Assembly: GCA_019614645.1 (NCBI GenBank) | Contig: JABWDB010000047.1 | Coordinates: forward strand, 62,001 to 126,000 | Source: Stratiolaelaps scimitus | Taxonomy: Eukaryota > Arthropoda > Arachnida > Mesostigmata > Laelapidae | Direction: 5' to 3' | Length of the DNA stretch: 64,000 nucleotides | Part shown: positions 16,909 to 30,889 of the stretch, in pieces | Layout: each line of letters begins with the position of its first letter | Position numbering within the stretch: position 1 is the first letter of the stretch | The notes under the pieces: model-generated | What the model saw: the letters and a program-made list of their open reading frames with translations, nothing else | What the model was told of the DNA's origin: nothing | Databases searched by the model: none | Made by a program: the position numbers and the translations under genes

Positions 16909-19366
16909 GGGCTTCTTTGTGGTTAGACGAAATGACATTAAACACCTTTAAGCGCAAATGTTTCCACCACTAAATTAAGCACCTAAAAATGGCTCAGGGC
17001 GAATTAGCAGGGTATTAGATGAGACCTCTTTGAGTTTCCTCTGTTCAGCTGCATCTCCGAGCCCTAATGACCTCGTTGACGTTGCCATTTTCCAGGACTC
17101 TGCTATTCTACATCATCTGCAGAAGGTTATCGTTATCGTCATTTAATCTCTTTGTAGCGATCACCAATGAGCATTTCAACTGGATTACGAAATATGTCAC
17201 CCTTGTGCGGGAGATTTTGCTGTATCCGTATGAAGAAGCTCTAGAAAAAGTATCTACAATACATTCAGAACCGTATTCTAGGGCAAACGTACGTCGCTGA
17301 AGATTAAATACAATACAAATGTTGGTCTATTGACCGAGTTGCGATTATAGCAACGCTTAATAAGTTCTCATAATAAAATAAAAATAAAATAGCGTCGCTA
17401 ACGTTTAAGACATCAGATGGTAATTGTTTGTACGCAGGTCCGAGTAGGCACATATATCATAAGGGCACTTAACTATGATGATCACACATCCACGTATGCA
17501 GTTCGCGTAGAGAATTTCATTCGTTTGTGTTGTGTGACTCCTTTATTTTAGCGAACTACCGTAATAGTTTTGTAGAGGACAATAGACGACATTAGAAAGA
17601 CGCGAGATTGAATTGAAGATTTAACGGATAGATACGGATTTGAATTGAAATTTTAACCCGTTAGCGCAATGCGCAGCACGGCGAGGTAATACGCTATATT
17701 TGTCAAAAGTTAACCAGTGATATTTTTTATGACAGGCCCCGCGTCAGAAGATGTTTCCAGTCTATTGCGTTTATCTAACATTTATCTGATATTCTCGTAC
17801 ACAATTGGCAGCGACCACAGGGGCTGGGAGAAAAAAAAGTAATACCGCAGTCTTTCCAGTGACCCGAAAATTTGGTGTCTATGACGAATCCGACGGAAGG
17901 CGGCCGTGATGGCGGGAATCGCCGTGAGTTACCTCATTGAATTTCACGGACGTTTGACTTTCTGGACATAGAAGAATTATTATTGTAGAAGAGAGACGCA
18001 CTTTTTGCCCTATCAAGGGAAATAGTTAGTTAACGAAATCTGGATGAGCACTTCGCAGAAATATTATGAATTAATGGCAAAAAAAACGTATGACTAATTG
18101 AGCATACGAATATTTTTTGAAGTTACTATCCGGGCATGTTCATACACCGAGTAAATTGTTGTAGGCACTTGATTATATGATGGTGTATAAGAACATTTCT
18201 GTGATGGAATTAACACCCTTTCTATATTGGAACCATCATGTTAGGAGTGGATGCAGCTCAACTGACCCGCCAATACCATTGTAGAACCTTAGAAAAAGGT
18301 TCCTCTGTCGTCACAGCAGCTCTCACACGGGCCCATCGACACAGACAACAGTTACACTCGACTGTCATTCACCCATTCATGATACTAGACAATGCAATGA
18401 TTGTTTGTGCTTCGATAGCAACTCCCAACCGATGGTCGGCGACCTCTGCGATAAGGCTGTTCAAGTGCAGTCGAAGGCAACAGTTTGAGATTAAAACATT
18501 GATGGATCGCATAATAGGAGAAGCTTGTCGCTTTGTTCAGTTGACTTTACTTCTATTTAAATTTAAATCGATGTTTCATTCTGTGATTGGGTTTTACATC
18601 TAATTAGAACATCAATAGCTGTCGTTGTTATTATTCCTAATCATTTGAGCCCTCAATCCCAACTACCTGTCGTATAGCAATAACTACCTCATGGTGTCCA
18701 ATTGCTCTAGTTGCAGCATAAAAAAGACATTGATTTTGAAGGTTCCTAGGCAACAAATGACACAGCTATATATTGTTAAATGATGTCTGTATTTCAAGCT
18801 CCTCGGTAGTAGTAGTGGTCGTCAAGGACCTCTGGAGGAATTACAGGAACTAACTGTTGTCTCGACAGTGTTAATAAGGCTCAGTTAACGGAGGCTCGTT
18901 ATGAACAGTACACCGAACTAAACGAGTTGGGTGCAAGTTCTTCCTTTATTGCGACAACTTCAGCGAGGCTTAGTTGAATAACTTGGTCAACTCGCACCTT
19001 TATTTTTGACGATCATGGCATACTTGAAATGCTTCCTGCGGCTGGACTCCATGACCTGTATTCGAAGGAGGATAGTATTTACCTCGAATTTGCGCTCAGT
19101 AAAAATAAATATCAGTCTATTAGTATATATATATATATGTCAGGATATATCATAGTCGATAGTTTCCTTGCTTCAAAATAGACATCTCAAGCAACTGCTT
19201 GATTTATGATTATGACAAATTACGTCCAAATAGCAGTTGCTGTGTGATTTTCACAGAATAGCAATTATGTATGTACAGGCAAAATCAGGAACGCAGAATG
19301 TACATCTGGTTTGATCTATTGATTAGCACTGCGTTCGCCGAAGTAAATTTTCTCACTTTCACATAC

Positions 19367-19677
19367 CTCAGTCAACGCGTTATACGTGATCAGGAATAGG
19401 AAGATTAAACATATCGTAAACGTTGCTATCAGAATGCCGACGCGAGTAGCCATTGTCCGATACACCCGCCCCTTGAACTCGGGTTCGAATTCATGGTACA
19501 TTGTGAACCCTCTTGCAGGCCACACGTATGACGAATGGGCGAAACCACCGCTTTTTTGGTTTGTCGTCGGATAAGCGAACTCAACAAGCCTCTGCTGGTC
19601 AAGGCTACTTGTTCTAATACGAAGAATGTCCAAAGAACACAATAACTCGACCGATATCTCTTCTGAATGTAATTGAT
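19367..19677 (-). CDS. Possible exon of a single-pass membrane protein
   Basis: On the - strand a 311-bp open segment is bounded by a good acceptor (TTTTTTACAG before 19677) and donor (GAG|GTATGT after 19367). It starts in phase 1 and ends in phase 0. Read in frame it begins QLHSEEISVELLCSLDILRI, continues through ARGFTMYHEFEPEFKGRVYR, and has one strong membrane span VGILIATFTICLIFLFLITY near its end. A type II protein with this as N-terminal cytosolic tail plus anchor would fit. I found no convincing partner exon within the surrounding gap and recognise no family. Confidence 0.4.
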
Positions 19678-20748
19678 CTGTAAAAAACGAAGCATGAGTT
19701 GTTACCATAGCAAATGGAAACTATAGGCACTAGAGTTCTGCAGAAGAAAAGAAAAGGCCATTGAGTAATTATGTATTACTAAATATGCTAAACAGCTCAC
19801 AGATTATTTCATAAATCTACCTGTCTCGTCAGGACATCACCTATCTCTTAGTCCTGTCGCAAACACGATTACATCTGTGGTAACATGTCTCGGGCGGTGC
19901 CGAGGGAAGCTTAAGATAGGCTACTATGCAGAGGCCTTCAGACAAACTAAGAAGCTGGAGTTTTAGTGGGTAACGCGGCTGGTCTAGCTTGCTGTATAAA
20001 ATCCGACACTGTTCGGTCCACATCATCTAAACAGTGGTGTCCGTTCGGGTGTAACGCATTTCTTCCCTTTTAAAGATAATTAAAAAATACGGCTACAAAC
20101 CTCGGCATAAGGCTGGGACATTTTATTAAATTTCCAATACAAAGAAACAAAGAAAGCAATTGAAATTCCAATTTATTCCAATACAGACTGGAAGCCATGC
20201 TGTTTTACCTATATGGCACCCGAAAAATTGCCTCTAAATTGGGATACTTCGAAACATCTAATATTCGCTTCGTTCATTTTTAATTTCATTTTTCACTTTA
20301 ACTTGATTTTGTTGGCATACGTTTTTCTATGTTCTAAAATTGACATTTTTAGGAGTGCTCCTCCTATATCAAATGCTCCCCTGGAGAACTGGACTGTGGT
20401 CTGAATTTTCTGAGGTCGATGTGCCTATTGAAAATGGTTATTTCTCATTATATTTTTCAAAAATCGATGTTCCATGAGGTTTCTTCCTCATTGTGATTGC
20501 TCATATTTCGCTGGTTTTCGCTCCTATAGCCACTTTTCTGTGCAGTATTTTTTTCTCAATATTTCGGTGCAATGCTGAACCTTTAGTTGTGGTCTTTGAG
20601 ACACATCTCCGGTTGTGCATGGTCAGACTCGTCTTGACATAACCTCCCCGATGTAGTTTTTCTAGGTGTACAAAATTATGGCTTCAAAAACAAATTCTTC
20701 AGGCAACGAATTGACTGGACTGACTTCACAGGTGTATAAATCTTCGAA

Positions 20749-20750
<2 letters not shown>

Positions 20751-20780
<30 letters not shown>
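20751..20780. repeat. (TA)n microsatellite
   Basis: Pure TA run of about 30 bp in the DLD-GLO1 intergenic region. Confidence 0.95.
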
Positions 20781-20783
<3 letters not shown>

Positions 20784-22126
20784 GTGAACATAGTTCTGTA
20801 TTTCTTTTTCGCTCTGCAATACTAACAAATTATTGATTTAGATTATATCTGGCGTGCAATAGCTGAAGGTCACACCTGTATGATAATTGCAACCCAGAGT
20901 TAGGTTGAAAAAGTACCTATATAATTTTTAATAAACTTCAACTGTCAATGCATGGTTGTAGAAATTTGATATATTTATCAACCGAAAAATAAAGACTGAA
21001 TATTTCTGAAGATCGCTTTAAGTTGGACTTATTATTGTACACAGAGAAATCGTATATCTCACGCCGATGTCTGAAGGTAGTGAACATCTTCAACTTTCTA
21101 GTGAGACCTTAGCATTCCCCAGCGATCAGCTTCACTCAGAGTAAAATCTGAGCCCGCCGCGAACACTGTGGGCCTTCAAATTTGTTCATAGCTTCTACAT
21201 ATAACAAATAGTAATGATAAAAATGATTTCTGCCATATTGGGTTACCAATAGCGGCGTCAGTGCAATTTTACGTTCCAATTTCTTTGTGGATCACGCACT
21301 ATAGTTTATATATTAAAAGTAAATTATAATAAAACTTAATCAAAGTTCAAGATAAATATTTGCTGAACGGAATAGCAAGTTGTGTCCGCCAACTTGAAAA
21401 TAACTGGCTATTACTGTCATTATTATTACGCTGTTTTATTATAAACAAAGTATCTCACAATTTGCATTGCTTGGGGGCTTAACCTGCATAAATGCTGTGA
21501 TAAGTTAATGCTTTTAACAACAAGTTAAAGGAAAATATTTCGAAATTGATTACCGCTGAAGCGCTAGACCCAACAAAGACATTCTCCAGAATTTTTCATA
21601 ATATGAAGGTAAATTTGATTAAGTACGTTCGGTAATTGTACGCGCCAACAAAAACTAAACCAATATAAAAACTGCGAATTTCGAAGCATAACCTTAGCAA
21701 CACATGGCACTTTCATTAGGCGATATTTAACAAGTTCTGTACGCGGATTTCAAGCGACCAAATTGTCGTAGATGCAATTAATCACAACGAAATAGCATTG
21801 GCTTAGAAGGGGCTTAACAAAACTTGAAGTTCTTTTCGAGTTCTTAGTTATAGTGAACTTCAAGATACTCCCCCACAAACACATCCGCCGCATATGCAAG
21901 ACTTTATGTGGTCATCGTGTTGTACCGGTTGCCGGTGAGCTCGTGTCTCTCTCTAACAACAGACAGTCCTTTGGTCACCTGTGAGACATTAAATCGTCAT
22001 CACAGTGCGAACACAACTTGAAGGTTCGCATTGCCACCGTCCCGATCGACGGTATCTCGTCTTACCAGGCACAGCTAAACTTCTGTGATATTCTCAAACT
22101 CGGTAAAAGTGGAAACTTTCAACAAG

Positions 22127-23780
22127 ATGTCATCAGAAATACCCCTGAGTGATGCCGATGCGCGAGCCCTCTGTGTCGCGCCCACGGAGGCGACCAAGGA
22201 TTTCCTGTTCCAACAAACCATGTACAGAATTAAAGATCCTCGTGTTTCGCTTGACTTCTACGCTCGAATCCTTGGTGAGTCGAAATTCTATAACAAGTCA
22301 TTGTGGTTCCAAGTTGTTCTAAGCGGGGCGATTTACACAATCGACTCGTCCATTTCGATGATGAAATGTAATTGACCTTAGCTGAAACGTCATGTAGATA
22401 CCTCAGAGGGAGATTTTTGCATATGGTTTGATATTACGGCGAAGAGTTGCTCATCTTGCACACATTCTTATATGTAATCTTTGCAACCAGTACGACTCGC
22501 CTGGTGATATTCGGGTAAATACGGGCGCACACAGCTCGGGTGTACACACAAAAACTACAATTCAAGTGAATCTTAACGAATTTGTTCCTGCTATGCGATC
22601 AGAATTTTAACAACTTTTTATTCTAGGTATGACTCTTCTGAAAAAAATGGACTTCCCTGAAATGAAGTTCTCACTCTACTTCATGGGCTACGAGAATCCT
22701 TCCGAGGTATAAAGGCACACTTTTACATAAATACTGCAGCGGCTAAACGCCTAGAAAATGGTCGCGTATAAGATGTTTGGTAATCCAAGCAGCCATGATA
22801 TCTCAATACGGCAACTCGTAAAATCTAAGCCCAAGACAAACGAGTTCATTCTGCTAATTTTGTATACGTATATATTTACGACATTATATATATATATATT
22901 GGTGATCGTCAAGTAAAGTTTGGTTCTATATTTCATTTATGCCATTGATTTCTGCAGGTTCCAACCGACGAAAAGCAACGCCAGGAGTGGGCTCTTAGCC
23001 GAAAAGCGACTCTGGAGTTGACGCACAACTGGGGTACCGAAACCGACCCCAATTTCAAGGGATATCACAACGGTACAATCTAGTTTCCATCTCATTCGGA
23101 TGGATGTGAAGAATTGGCTAATAACCTGACTTGTCTCTATGTTGCCCCCGCTGGTTTACACAGAGGTAGACAATGAGGTTGTCCCTCTGAGATCTATGGA
23201 AGCTTAATCACATTTGAATCGTTGACTTTACCGAATTGAAACGACTTCATGTGGTGCGGGAATAATGCTTAGGAAGGTTCGGTTACAGTCATAACTTGAG
23301 CTTGCACTGTACAATAGACATAGCCACACCGCGGGCCCCTCATAGTACGTCGTTGACAGCTTCGGGCGTTCCAAGGATACTGACAGATGTCTCACTCAAA
23401 ACAGTAAATAATTTCCCTCGGGGAAAAGAGAACCTGAAATACATAGCCGTTCTATGGAGAGAGAGAGGGCTGTTTAGCGTTGCGCACCATTCATCTTCAT
23501 CGGCCATACGGTGCATTTGATAGAATCTTTCTAACGTTTTTTATAATATATGCTAGCCTGTGATCATTGCACTTTCTTATGCTCATCAGGCAACTCGGAT
23601 CCTCGCGGATTCGGCCATATTGGCATAATGGTACCGGACGTTGCAGCTGCGTGCAAGCGCTTCGACGAGCTCGGTGTACAATTCGTCAAGCGGATGGAAG
23701 ACGGCAAAATGAAGCACATCGCCTTCATTAAGGATCCCGACGGGTACTGGATCGAGATTTTCAACAACAAGGCCATCTAG
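22127..23780 (+). CDS. GLO1: Lactoylglutathione lyase (glyoxalase I)
   Basis: Isomerises the methylglyoxal-glutathione hemithioacetal to S-lactoylglutathione, the first step in removing methylglyoxal. Exons: 22127-22274, 22627-22706, 22958-23072, 23590-23780 (TAG), in phase, 177 residues (animal enzymes are about 184). Metal ligands expected for the family are all present: Gln30 (DFLFQQTM), Glu96 ([12 protein letters not shown]), His124 (GFGHIGI) and Glu170 (GYWIEIFN). The sequence tracks the animal dimeric zinc enzyme along its whole length, for example [25 protein letters not shown] and [10 protein letters not shown] chose the ATG at 22127 (AACAAGATG), which gives the expected N-terminal length; the frame is open a little further upstream without an ATG. 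Confidence 0.97.
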
Positions 23781-23965
23781 ATTGTTTCGCGGAGTGAACG
23801 CCTTTGAGGTCACATATTCGCTAGATATTTGTCACCTTGAATCGTTACCGTAAACTATCGGCGAATGCATATGAAGTCGAGTACACAGATTTGCTTTACT
23901 AATGTATTTATATTAACTTATTACACATAGATGTTTCAAAATTACAACACGATCATAACAATGCG

Positions 23966-23971
23966 AATAAA
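23966..23971 (+). terminator. Probable poly(A) signal of GLO1
   Basis: AATAAA about 185 bp after the GLO1 stop codon. A second AATAAA follows near 24009, just before a T-rich run. Confidence 0.5.
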
Positions 23972-26900
23972 AACCAAGTATACGAAAGCACCAATGACAA
24001 ACTAAGTGAATAAACTGATTTTTTTTTATATTTCGAGCCTATGCAAGATTGCGGCAGCGTTCCCACTGTCGCGAAGGCCAAAGTGGTAAAGTTGTAATAA
24101 AATGGACGTGTTTATTTATTTTCATGGCCTTCCTTATTTCTACTGTTTAGTGGGAATCGCATATTACAGCAGAACGTTACATTTAATAAAGAGAGAAGAA
24201 ATATCACAGCTCAGCAGGGTTTCTTGGGTGATGCAATGTTGAACTCCATATTTGACAATCATCGCACTAGTCAACATTTTACATAGATAATTAATTAGTC
24301 GTTAACGTCGAAATTAGTCGAAGACGGAGCGGCTATGGGGAGACGAACTGCGTTGCCCTAGTATTTGATGATGTGAAATCACTGCTAAAAATGTGATCAG
24401 TTACTCCTGATTTTCGGCTATGTCTCGTGCGATCCACGCAGCGGAAATCACTGAGTAAGTTGTTAAGCCATCATCATGACCCGTATTTCATAGTGACGAG
24501 AGCACCGCGAAGCAAAATACGAGAACACCAATGATAAGTGCATGCTTCACAATTATAACAATATTTATTAATCATAGAAATATAGCACCTGTCCAAGTCA
24601 CAGAGCAACGAAGCTGATAGACAACATGAATCGTAATTGTTACTTAACAGTATCATGATATACATTATACGAACAGCTGTAACCAGGTTCGTAACATTCT
24701 GCAAGACCATATGTTCCTATGGTGAGACAGCGACACACGATAGAGAGCCTCGTAGCTACGTCCGACAGCCGTTTCTCGATGATGTCAATCTATCGATCCA
24801 ACCCCGGCTGATTGAAGCTTCCACGGATCGAGTGGGTTTCATCGCCGTCGACTGCGCGTTACTCATGCCGATATTTGCTCATCCTGTACATGGCTATGTT
24901 GTCAAGTCTTCTCATCGTCCATCTCACTATGTCATCTCAGCAACCTTTTTTTTTAAAGAGGGGGTGTTGGCATGCTAATGCATGACAACAAAAACCCTGG
25001 CCGCTTCCCCCTTCTGGAACTGTTGTTGACGATGTTCGACAGCACCGCCCTTCCCGGTATCGCTTAACGCATTCGTTTAGTTATCTCAGCACCCTGCAGG
25101 TGTGTCGACTGCTGAACGGGTTAATATGAAGCCGGGCTCATACGCCCCGCCACAATCACAGCCAACGCCATCCCACCGGTACCTGCCTAAACTGCTTTGA
25201 CACTGGTCGCAATAGATCTTGCCTGGAATAATAGCAAGGGACGAGTTAGTCAGTCGTTAGAATGATGATGTCGTTCTGAGTATGTCGAGCGTTTTGATTG
25301 ACATTGCGCAATGAGAAGCTGGCGGGTTGTCAGACTCAACCTGTCATAACAAAATGAACCTTAGTTAAGTATTGTTTAATATAATAGTAATAATAATAAC
25401 AAAATTATCGTCAAACGTTACGAGTAGATACACACCTTACGAATCATTTAGATTCAAAGGTGTTTTCACTACGATACCGGTTAACGTGATAATCCGAGAA
25501 CTGTAATCAACTTCGATTGGGGTCGGCCGCACATCCTCGGTAGAAGATCTGTGATTGGCCGCGAATATCCGCATTGGCGTCATCACCAAGTACCATCAAG
25601 TCTTTCGTTTCGCGCCTGGCATTGTCAGCTTAACCTTAAGCACCACCTTGACCATCCATTCGGTTTTTCTAATTAATCAATCAATATATTTGGCTAGCTG
25701 GTACCAGCACTAGATAAAGTCATCATTCAATACAGTCACACGAATACAGGCATACTATACACGATACAGCACACTCATGCACACTCGTGAAATCCCCATC
25801 GATTCATAGATGACATTACATCCACTGGGCGTGTCAATGGTAGGGTTTGCTGTGGCGCCATGCATTACGCCTTCGTTATTTATGGAGAAGTTGAGAAATT
25901 GTGGTTTAATGCCGGAACATAACAGTTCCTACAACGTTCTACGTTCTCGTTAAAAAAAAAGAGGTATTAGAGAGGACGATCGCATAACAGCGCGGGTGCT
26001 AATTGTCGATCATTTGACCAAGTCGGTGCGTGGGCCGGCGTGACCTTCGTTTCATCGTTGTTTAATAACTCGCGAGAGCAGTGGCACATTTCGGACACGC
26101 GATCTCCCCACTCGTATAGCAAACTCAGGTCGACGTTTGTATACGACCAGCACAAAGATAACGACATTGACGCACGTGAACACAGACACAGAAATCAATT
26201 GTGCCATTTGAACAATCGACACCAACGACACACAGGCCATGGCAACCGTAGGTTCCATATGTAGGAAGACAAAACAACAATACACTAAAAATGAAAACAC
26301 TGCGGTATATACATATACACATATATATATATATATACTTTGTCGATGTGCAGCTCTCGGATAACGCCACTATGAGCCGTTAAAAAGTGCTTCGGTTGAT
26401 TTATTATTGTCTGTTTGGCTGTTTTAGCAAGTACACGTGTCGCCTCGATCATATTCGATCTCGTCATTAAAAAAATTAAATATCATTGATTGTCTTCGTA
26501 TTTGTACACAATATATATGTGCGTTTCCGGGTGTCCGTATCGACGAGCATTGCATCAGTCGTCTAAAAGCTGCATGGCGAAGAATTCAGCTGCCTGAACC
26601 ATTCACCACACAAACTGTTTTCTAAGAGCGATATAAAATAGTTCAGTTGCCGTGGCAGCTATAAATTCATTGCTACAGATCTTTATACAGATTAGACAGT
26701 ATATTCATTTTATGATCGCCTAAAAGCACAGGCACACATCTTGCCTGCCAAGACCTTATTATTGTCAGGTCGTGATGATCCACCCTGGTTGCGCTGCAGC
26801 TTGCCAAACCAGCAAAACCATATCAGGGCACGCCTTCAACAATGCTTACTTCGCGTTTTGTTAATTCACGGCGCGGCCGAGTCGTACATAGTGATCTATC

Positions 26901-27132
26901 AATCTTCAGTGGTCATCACCATGTAATTTTTTGTGGTCGAAATTCACAAAGATACATTAAGGAATAATCTATGCTACAGCTGTTGAAAAGCGGAATTATT
27001 TCTGCTTCGTTTCGGCTGCTGCAACCGATTACAACGAATAAAAATATCATAATATAAAAAGCGGCCCAAGGGCTCGCAGAATGAGCGGGTGATGGTGGTT
27101 TGTGGTGGTAGTGCTGCTGCTGTTGGTGCTGC
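23972..27132. other. Intergenic, between convergent GLO1 and DUSP12 ends
   Basis: About 3.1 kb with no recognisable coding sequence. Open frames at 24637-24978 and 25967-26370 show no domain or splice context. Simple TA/CA tracts occur near 26310-26340. The part next to 27132 should include the DUSP12 3' UTR; a - strand AATAAA lies at about 26399-26404. Confidence 0.5.
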
Positions 27133-27412
27133 TTAAGAAGAACTTCTCCTGTACGATCTGATTCCCGCCAATCCACACGCGGCAAGCTGCTCGTCTAGAT
27201 TGGAAAAATAGCCAGGGGGCATTGTGATATGATGGGCTAACAGCAAAAAGCCAAATCTAGTCTCAGCCAAACACATACATCTCACAGGGTGAATCCAACT
27301 GTATCTGCCCAGTATGGTAGCGCAATTCGCACATCGGATTGGTCCTGAAATAGGCGTAGACAAATATCAACCAGCATATATCGTATGCGCAGAAATGAAC
27401 TGATGAGTGATT

Positions 27413-27485
<73 letters not shown>

Positions 27486-30400
27486 AAAATTGTTTACTTA
27501 GGTTGTCTCATAAGTTCGTAGCCGATTTTGAATAGGTTTTTGTGAGACTTCCGCTGCGAACCCCTGGAACAAGCCAATCAATTATAGATCGAGGGACCAA
27601 AGGGAGGAGAAGAGCGGGAGCGAGTAACAGAATAATTCTGAGTTATATTAATTAGTAAAATATAAGTTCAATTTCTAAATCCGCTACGAGCTGTTGGCTA
27701 CAGTCTCAAACAACCGCTTGTAACAGCTGTATTGCACAGTGCAATGTGTGAGCACAATGTAACTTGAGTCTGAAATATATTTATATATATATATATATAT
27801 AACCCTCGAATTAAAAAGTAGTGATAAAGTTGCTGTGGTCGTCGCTAATCGTTCGAAAATCGAAATGCAACCATCTCGAATGATTCAGAATTTTCAGCTA
27901 TCCAGCGATAACAATAAAAAGTTCGTAGCTCGTCTGGTTCGCGCAGGGTGACAGATTGTTGTGAGTCATGTCGGGGCCCTGCCGCGAAATCATGGAGATC
28001 CAGCAGCGCGGCTTCCTTTTCGTTGCATTTAAAAACGGATGCTTTCGGGAAGGTCGAGAAAATTTGGAAGATTCCCCGCGCTCCGGACGTTCATCGACGT
28101 CGACTACGGACGAAAACATTGCGAAAGATTGTGCACACCTCGCTACTTGTTTCGCGGTTTTTAGAACAACTATCGATGTCAGTGTTGCCGCTGCCCCTTA
28201 TTCGCCAGATCTGGCACTCGGTGATTTTGTCCTGTTTTCAAAGTTGAAAGGGGCGATCACACGAAACAATTGAAGGAATGCAAGCGGCATCGCGGAAGGA
28301 GCTAAAGCAGATACCACAATCGGCCTTTGTAAAATGTTTCGAAGAATATGTAAAAAAGGTATCGTAGGTGCTTTGCAGAAGAACGAGAAGGGGACAAGTG
28401 CAATTTTGATGAATCACAACATTTCAATCAGAGTAGTATATATATATATATGTATATATATCAAATAAATTATAATGACTCCACATCATCAAACGACATG
28501 CGGATTCAGCAACAGCCTGACTAGTTACAACAATACTGGCACCATTAGCATTTGGAAACTCGGTAAGAAGATATAGAGATAATGTACGAGGCGCTCCAAA
28601 AGATCAATACGAATATTTCGTTGGCTTCTAAAATCATTTGAACTGATGACTGCAACAAAATACTACGATATATTAGAAAACCAAAATAATTAGTATAATT
28701 AGTTTGATCAGCCCGTCTAGTTGTCCCGTTAATAAGTTGCATTTACATCATTCAAAACAGGATAGGGAGAGAGAGAGATCGAGAGAGAATTAGAACAAGA
28801 TGGGCACGAACTTAGTTTCTTACTAATTCGTCTCGAACCCACCCCTATGCTATGATATTAGTTCGTTATTTATTACACATGTAATATCGATGACAGGTAG
28901 GGACTTAAATTGGCGATCTCTGTTCATTGTCGCCACAGACTTAGCCGTCAAACTTGCCGTACCTGCATAAGACATTGTAATTATGCAGCTGTCTCAGCTA
29001 GAGCTAGAGAGGAGGGTGTTCCTAGATGAGTCCGCCTACTTATATCTCGCCTATTTCTTTTGGAGGGGACTGTCCGATCTCACTTGATCCTTATTAGTCC
29101 GCCAACAAAAAAAAACGAAATGCCGACAACTGACACCCTCACTTCAAGCTAATGAGAAAGTGACAAATTTTCACAAAAAAAAAATAGATTAAAATTGACA
29201 TTTAAAGTCTCACTTCATGGCCATAGGCCCTAAAAGATCGTCAAATCCGAGTACATAGTGATTTTGTCGACATGCGATTAACACCCAGAGGTTTAATGAT
29301 CTGGTAGATGAAATATATATATAATAATTTGTCGGCAAATTGCTCACCATACGATCTGTAGATGCGCCGTAAGATTTGATCGTCAGGAATAATGAAGATT
29401 CCCTTTCTACAGCGACCAGGCTCCGGCACCATTGGAGGATTACCCTTCGACTCACGTAGTGCTCTGGAAAGTCTATTCTTGACCTTCCAAAAATGACCTG
29501 TTGACCTATTGAATATATGAGATCCGCCTTGATGGCGGCCCACCTCCCTAAGGCCGTGAACCTGTTCGCCCTCCTCATCGAAAACAAGGCCAGCGGACCA
29601 TCGGATATTCTGTCCTGCGTTGTGTGGAATAACGCGCCCCGACGACGATATAAGGTATCTGCATTGCCGGCAGCGGATATCCGGTTCCGCCGGTGGAAGG
29701 TACCTGAGTCAAAATTGTATACAGGCAGGAATTACCAAGATGGCGTGTTTGCTTCGTTTATATATTTATCTCGGAATTTAAAGAATTTTGGGCAGTCCTA
29801 CTGTTTGTTTTACTTAAAAAAACACATAATAGGTGTCGCCATAATTCGTCCAAATTGGAAATTTGGTCCATATGTGAGCTCTTCTGATCTGTTATGCGCA
29901 AGTACATGACCTATAGTGGTTGATCGGCGTCATGTAACTCATAAAGAAATTTAATTTATAATGAAGCGCCCCTGATTTAATCTAACGTTTGGCATATATG
30001 ATACAAACAACGACTTATTAGAGCTTATGCCACCCAGCTATAAATCAATCGTAATTACGGCCCAAACCTGGAACATTGCATTTATGTTTCTAGACAATAA
30101 TTATGATGTAGCAGAATCGATGCCACCTACTATGCCACGATAGGTTGTCACGTAATGTAGACACTAGAAACTTACTGGACGACTTGTTACGTAAGTTGCA
30201 ATCTGCAAGGTAACAACAATGAAGACAATACATGGTTCATGCGGGATTACTTACTGATAGAAGTTTTGCCTCTCTGGTGTGTTCAGCGATTGGACGTCCC
30301 GGCTGGCGAGAAGTCGTTTGAGACATACGTTCATGGCATACATTTGAAAACTGAAAAGGACAGCCAAGTATAGTGGATCACTGCCAAATACGCAACCTGT

Positions 30401-30850
30401 CATATACCAGAAAATATCTCATGTAACAGTTGATCACGTGGCTTTTGCTCAATCTGACTCGTTTACACAGAAAGCTTGTCTGACGGGCGACTAACTTCAT
30501 CAAAACTTCAGTTATCTGATGATGAACACCAGTGATGTTTCACTCTTTTTCTTTCTTAAGTGTCCCAGGTCGGTGTTGCAGAACCTTCTTTAGACGAATA
30601 AGAAGTAAATGCGTATATTTATCGATGGCTTTTCTGTACAGTTTCAGTACCACAGGAGCATATATATATATTCAAACATACAGTAGTTCGGAATTTTTAG
30701 GGATTATGGGGGTGGGGGGGGGGGTGAGGACGACAATGTCCCGAGGAAGGCGATGGCATTGCCTCTCTGCACGGCGAGAGACAGGCGCTGCAGGAGGAAA
30801 AAGCCAGCGCGCTTGTCCCTGGTGGCGCGGATCAACCTATGGTTAATCCT

Positions 30851-30889
<39 letters not shown>

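Larger units (their letters stand above)
15425..22126. other. Gene-poor intergenic region, DLD to GLO1
   Basis: About 6.7 kb of mostly AT-rich sequence. It contains a (CA)n patch near 16176, a 30-bp-spaced direct repeat (16861-16908), a possible exon (19367-19677, - strand) and a (TA)n tract at 20751-20780. The 121-codon frame at 18238-18603 has no recognisable domain. No other coding or RNA feature can be supported. Confidence 0.55.

Noticed and set aside
18238..18603. 121-codon + frame as a gene
   Set aside because: No recognisable domain, signal peptide, splice sites or codon pattern; the length is expected by chance in a gap this large.
27948..28273. Two overlapping + frames of about 100 codons as host genes
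   Set aside because: They are frames of the broken mariner transposase, each carrying a different surviving piece.
29210..29587. - frame of 125 codons as an independent protein
   Set aside because: It overlaps DUSP12 exon 5 in the wrong frame; the true exon reads through 29703-29348 and splices at TAT G|GTGAGC.
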